Shown here one piece after another: positions 59,481-64,000 of a stretch of 64,000 nucleotides of DNA. Origin of the DNA: Toxonevra muliebris (taxonomy: Eukaryota > Arthropoda > Insecta > Diptera > Pallopteridae); the NCBI GenBank assembly GCA_963691655.1, contig OY829326.1, forward strand, positions 87,227,235 to 87,291,234. Direction: 5' to 3'. Below the pieces are notes generated by a model. It searched no databases. It saw only the letters and a list, made by a program, of their open reading frames with translations, and was not told where the DNA came from. The translations under genes were made by a program, and so were the position numbers. Positions within the stretch are counted from its first letter, which is position 1. Each line of letters opens with the position of its first letter.

Positions 59481-61130
59481 TTCGTTCACCAAGGTCCTCT
59501 TTTTTTAATTGCTGAATTTATTTTAGTTATTTGTCTTTAATTCTAACAAATTTAAAAGAACACAAAGGCTTATTTATTATTCTTATTTCACTAGAATTTG
59601 AAAAAAAATTATTATTATTAATTACAATAAATTAAAAAAACTAAAAACATACGCAAAAAGTTGAGTATACTAATGTGTACTTTTTAAGTGAAGAGATTGT
59701 AAACGGCGCGGGAACAGCAATGAAGACAGGTGCAGACACTCAGAAATACATGTTATAAAGATCTGCGTATAATTCAAACTAGCGTGTAGGTGGGAAAATC
59801 AGGATATTGCGATATTTTCAGATAGTTAAGCATCTATCACAACTTATGCTTAGAACCAATGCATGAAAAGAAGAATTTTATGTGCAAGATTGTTTTTAAC
59901 TGCTGGACATTCTTTTGCCAAAATTGAGAATTGAATCTAATCTAATCACTGTGTTTTTTCAAATTATTGTGTACAAATAATCGGGTAATTCTACTATGTA
60001 ACTATAAAAAAGTCGATTTTCCAATTTAAATACCTTATCTATAATTGCAAAATCCTTTTCAGCATTTTAAATTAATACCGAACATAAAATTTGCATGCCC
60101 TGGTTCTTATCCTCGCTTTCTATGTATAACTTTTTTTGGTTTTTACACTTATTATTCAGCACGGACTCCATCATGCATGAATTCACTCATTATTGTCATT
60201 CGCAGTATGAATATGAATGCTGCATCAGTGACAAAACTGTTCAAAATGATAAGGACTGCACACACATACACAAGTACACTGCTGCTGTTATTTTCTCTAT
60301 CTCTCTCTCTCTTTCTTTTTCCCTTTGTTTGCATATTGTGAATGATACAACAACAATGTAAATAAATTGATGCAAAAAAGAAAAATGCCCGCATACATAT
60401 TCCATAACCATTTGAAGCGATTGTATTACATAACTACAGGAATGCAAAGTTATGAGTATTTCGGGAATATTTGTTCAGTCTTGTTGTTGTTGTTGCTGTT
60501 GAAAATTGGTCATTTGGACAAATTTCTGCATTTACGTTCATATAACTGACCAGATTGTAAGTTGGAAATTTATGTAAAAGTGCCTCAGAGGCAAATTAAT
60601 ATGGAATTAATGCTATGTATGTATGTACACACTTGCGTATATGTATGTATGTGTGATATATAACAGAATCAAGCCGAAGGAGCATAGAGGAAAACATTTA
60701 TGTGAACAGGTTGCTGTACATTAAATGTAATTAATTTAAGGGAAATTGCTGGCCATATTTTATAAATTAATGAGTTTGAATTCACTGAGCAACAATAACT
60801 AGTGGTACAACGATTGTTGGACGCCTTATTATAAAGTACTCACTGGTGCATTGTTTCGGAGCCACGGTCAGCTCCTTACATTCAAGGATAAATACGTTGC
60901 ACCAAGAGTTAAAGTTTCTAAACTGAAAGCTGGCCACCATACAAAATAGTTTTTGAATCAGATAAAAAGTTAATACTTGGTGATCAGTCTAATGGCGGTG
61001 AAATTTTTTTTGGAATTTACATAACAGGTATACCAAAGTTTTTAGAGGTGGCAACATCGGTTTAACCCACATATGCCCAATGTACTATATGTAGTACACT
61101 TCAGAAATGTTTTATTTGGATTAATTGAGA
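59481..61130. other. spri 5' intron with CT/TATG microsatellites
   Basis: Non-coding. A CT-rich run lies at 60297-60315, TGT repeats at 60482-60498 and GTAT repeats near 60615-60650. Confidence 0.45.
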
Positions 61131-61553
61131 ACTAGTCGGTAAGGCCACAGTAACTGGGGCTATTTTTTTTGTTCAAGAAATCTCTTTATGAAAAAACAAA
61201 CATCAAAAGAGAACCAAACTACTCGTTGGTGTTTGTTTTGTTATTTGTGTATGCAGATAACTCGTTAGATAATTCTGAGAAATGCCGTTACTAATGTCTT
61301 CTCTCTCTCTCATTTATTATTTACTCCCGCTTAAGCAACGATTTTTAGAACGATGAATGCAATGCTTTGTGAATTTAAATGAATTTTAAAAAACTTCCGA
61401 CGCTAATATTTTGGAATTGGCTTAACCGATTTTAAATCTGATTTTTGGCTAACCTACTCGTCAAGTTCTTTAAATTGATATATAATTGTGTAGCACTTCT
61501 GGATCTTCTGGAATAAAATTGTAATTACACTAATAAATGTATAGATAACTCTA
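61131..61553 (+). repeat. Interspersed repeat, copy B (inverted pair with 54947)
   Basis: Starts GAACTAGTCGGTAAGGCC and ends ACTAATAAATGTATAGATAAC. It matches the complement of 54947-55546 over its full length apart from one deletion. Polymorphic GA/CT tract at 61300-61315. Confidence 0.8.
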
Positions 61554-62489
61554 TATCTCTCCTCTTCTCTATATATATAAAAATTTAAATATGTCTGTTT
61601 GTCTCGAAATAGCAATGAAACCACAGCACAGTTTGACTCTGGTCATAAGATAAGGCATAGTCTGAGTTTAAAATTACAAGTGGGTGTGGCACCTCCCATA
61701 CAAACTAAATGATTTTTGGTATATATATCTGAAGCCATTTTTCCTAGTAAAACAAGAACTGTATCTTATATAATAGTAGGTACACCAAGAGAAATATCGC
61801 GGTCTAAAATCAAGCCCGTCGTACTTGTTGTTAGTTCAAGATCGAAATATCTTAAATCAGTAACTTTACTTAAAACCGAAGTTCTTAAATTTAGTAAAAT
61901 GTTCTCGATTTAAGAACGGAATACCTTGTTTTAAAACTTTTCGGTATTAAATCAAAATATCGTTATTGAAATTAGCAGCAGGAATCTTAAAACAAGAAGT
62001 TTGACGCTAGGTACATTTCATATTTGTCTCTTCTTCCGTTATGTGCACATACGTTTAAAAAAATGGAAAATTATAGTGCAAATCTCAATTTAATCTTAAA
62101 ATAAGAACGAGCGGTCTTGATCTTAAAATAAGAACTTAGTTATCAGCATTACATAAGAGTTTCGATCTTGTTTTAAGAATTTTCAATCTTAACAGACTTT
62201 CATCAACGGATGGGCTTGATTTAATACCGCTTTTCTTAATTTTAGACTGTTTTTCCATTAAGTGTATATAGTCATAACAATATTCCACAAAATGCTATTT
62301 AAGTATTCAGTACACGACACGGATACGACAACAGCGAAAGATCTTTAAATGCGAAAATTATATAAGGACATGTGTACAAGTGCAAGGACACCCATATTTA
62401 CACACATATTTATATTTACGAAATTGCTTAAGAATAACATATTTTGAATTTGGTAGTATGTAAATATATATTTATAATTTCTTTCATTA
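61554..62489. other. spri 5' intron, no gene recognised
   Basis: AT-rich sequence with recurring TTAAAACAAGA/TCTTAAAATAAGAAC motifs at 61860-62190 in both orientations, which may be remnants of a repeat; no coding potential. Confidence 0.35.
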
Positions 62490-63150
62490 ATCCCGAGATT
62501 TTCGGGATTTTAAAATTTAATCCCGGAATTTCGTTTTTCTTACAAATATTCAATGGTAAAATTTGTCATTACATAGCATTAGAATGCGTGTAATATCATC
62601 CAGCATTGTTTATCGAGCATTTTTTAGGATCTGAAAATATTTTTCCTTCAAGTTTAGTTTTGTTCAACAGGCAAATTTAAAATATTCTCTACCATTCCAA
62701 CACATACATATGTGAAAAGCCTTTCGCCCAGCGAAATTATAAAATATTATTTTATTACATATAAAGCCTGGAGACGAGAAGCACTGAAGGCTCAACACTT
62801 TTTGGTCAAACGGTTGGAAAGTGGTTAAAAACTTTTTAGAGATAGTAACCATTATCGCGTACATTAGAGAATATGAAAATTTCTTTCGCTAATATGTCGG
62901 ATAAACTATAAGGTTTTCTGTTAAAAGTTCATTGCAAAATTGTTTTACGCTACTTGATTCTTTTTACTAGTTTAGCAAATAAGAGAAGCGAAGTGAACTT
63001 TTTATTTCCTCAAGCATAAAATTTAAGGCCACGGCATATAAGTTGCACATTAAAATAATTGTTTACAATTCAATTGCCATGTTTTGTAAAAAAAAAATTT
63101 CTTTACTAATACCGGGATTCACATCGATTCATCCCGAGATTTCCGGGCGG
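62490..63150 (-). mobile_element. Possible hAT remnant with CCCGAGATT ends
   Basis: ATCCCGAGATTTTCGGGATT (62493-62512) and ATCCCGGAATTT at the left, and ACCGGGATTCACATCGATTC plus CATCCCGAGATTTCCGGG at the right, bracket about 640 bp. The minus strand between them has a 66-codon ORF with LSLQCFSSPGFICNKI, which looks like the C-terminal hAT dimerisation block with its SER-F motif decayed. Weak evidence. Confidence 0.4.
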
Positions 63151-64000
63151 GTTCACGTGATTGGCATCTCCAGTACATACATATGCATCATGCAAATACG
63201 ATTGTTGAAAATGATGATATTAACTTGACAAAGTTTCGAGTTGAAATGTCAATCTTTGTCGTTGGTTTTCCCATTTTGTATTTGCTAATGTTTTTCAAGA
63301 AAATTGAGTCTTTTGATATTTCTGCTTGATCGAAAAATGTGCTTGAAACTTTAACTTAAAGTCTCGCCAAAGGGTAGAAGAAATTAATTTCCAAATCCAA
63401 TATGGGGATCCTTTTAAATGCGCAAAACCCTCGCAAATTCATAGTTTGTCCCTCTAGCTTCTTAATTTAGTAAAGTGTGGAACACCAAAACAGGTCTGAA
63501 TGAATGAATGTGCAGCTATTGCTAATGTAACAAACTGTGAACAGCCTAAATATTGACAAGATACCAGATGTGAAATGATTGCTCGCAACTTTAGCCTCAA
63601 ATTGTAACCGTCATCAAAGATTTCTTATGAGTTAGAAAATCACTACATTCATTTAGGAGTTGCTCAAAAAACCGAATCGTTTCACTCGTTTAAGTATGCT
63701 ACAATTCTTACAAAATTCTATCGTCAGTTATGTCTCCCAGTTCATGCATCTTCAAATGTAGTTTACTGATCAATCATTTGGAAACTCATTGCAAATGCCA
63801 CAAAATTACATTCGAATTGGTAGTAACTCGAGGCTAAAATTCATACACGCACACATACTCATAAACACAGAAACACATTTGCTACTTTCACCCGACTGCA
63901 TTTCAGGGATTCGATTGAGTTACTGCTGCTGCAACATTGAACTTCAACTGTTGCGGTTACACAGAAACCGACGCAAATGGCATTGTGTCTGCGTGCCTTT
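63151..64000. other. Right end of window, no exon recognised
   Basis: The last ~100 bp are richer in GC and open on the minus strand for about 35 codons, but the peptide is not recognisable as spri or SH2 and no splice sites were convincing. It could be 5' UTR or an unrecognised spri exon. Confidence 0.3.

Noticed and set aside
60152..60447. Overlapping minus ORFs with Arg/Glu repeats
   Set aside because: They come from the CT microsatellite at 60297-60315 and have no other support.

Overview
The window looks like nuclear DNA of a higher fly (Brachycera/Schizophora, most likely a tephritid fruit fly). It is AT-rich, has short introns (about 60-75 bp) with GTRAGT donors beside one very large intron, carries genes that read as orthologues of Drosophila genes, and is packed with decayed insect transposons. 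The species assignment is inference; no marker in the window fixes it.

Left part (1-11.6 kb). A broken mariner (836-1863) and a small hAT MITE with a perfect 8-bp target duplication (2594-2734) come first. Next is a convergent gene pair: an SREK1IP1-like zinc-knuckle/SR-type splicing protein (4592-5257, +, two exons) and an FKBP15-like WH1 plus coiled-coil protein (7360-5634, -, two exons). The FKBP15-like protein lacks the FKBP peptidyl-prolyl isomerase domain of its vertebrate relative. A truncated copy of its 3' end lies about 0.5 kb upstream of its start. Two MITE-like inverted-repeat elements and a fragment of a SANT/Myb-like domain follow.

Middle left (11.6-26 kb). The complete beta-3 subunit of the AP-3 adaptor complex (ruby, rb) runs on the + strand from 12282 to 16347 in five coding exons plus a 5'-UTR intron, 1173 residues in all. 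Beyond it lies a transposon graveyard: a Penelope-like fragment with a GIY-YIG remnant, a frameshifted hAT transposase, two tRNA-derived SINE copies in opposite orientation, and an element bounded by CCGAAG-type inverted repeats.

Right part (26-64 kb). This is the 3' two-thirds of sprint (spri, the fly RIN protein: SH2, proline/serine-rich linker, RIN homology, VPS9 Rab5 exchange domain, RA domain) on the - strand. Five coding exons (52414-51013, 50949-49897, 49834-49640, 27408-26579, 26519-26187) join in frame to 1270 residues plus stop. The 5' part of the SH2 domain and the start codon are not visible and probably lie right of 64000. The intron between exons at 49640 and 27408 is 22.2 kb. 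It contains a nested, unrecognised same-strand gene (33233-32019, or ending at 32075 if spliced), a Tc1-like element with about 240-bp inverted repeats, two hAT elements with target duplications, a Jockey-type LINE remnant and several unnamed repeat families. The 5' intron (52415-64000) holds another LINE fragment and a pair of inverted repeat copies.

The genes do not form a functional cluster, although AP-3 beta (rb), the Rab5 exchange factor (spri) and an FKBP15/WAFL-like protein all belong to endosomal trafficking; I treat that as coincidence. I found no clearly new biological system. The best leads are the PPIase-less FKBP15, the nested orphan gene with a predicted terminal membrane segment, and several undescribed repeat families.
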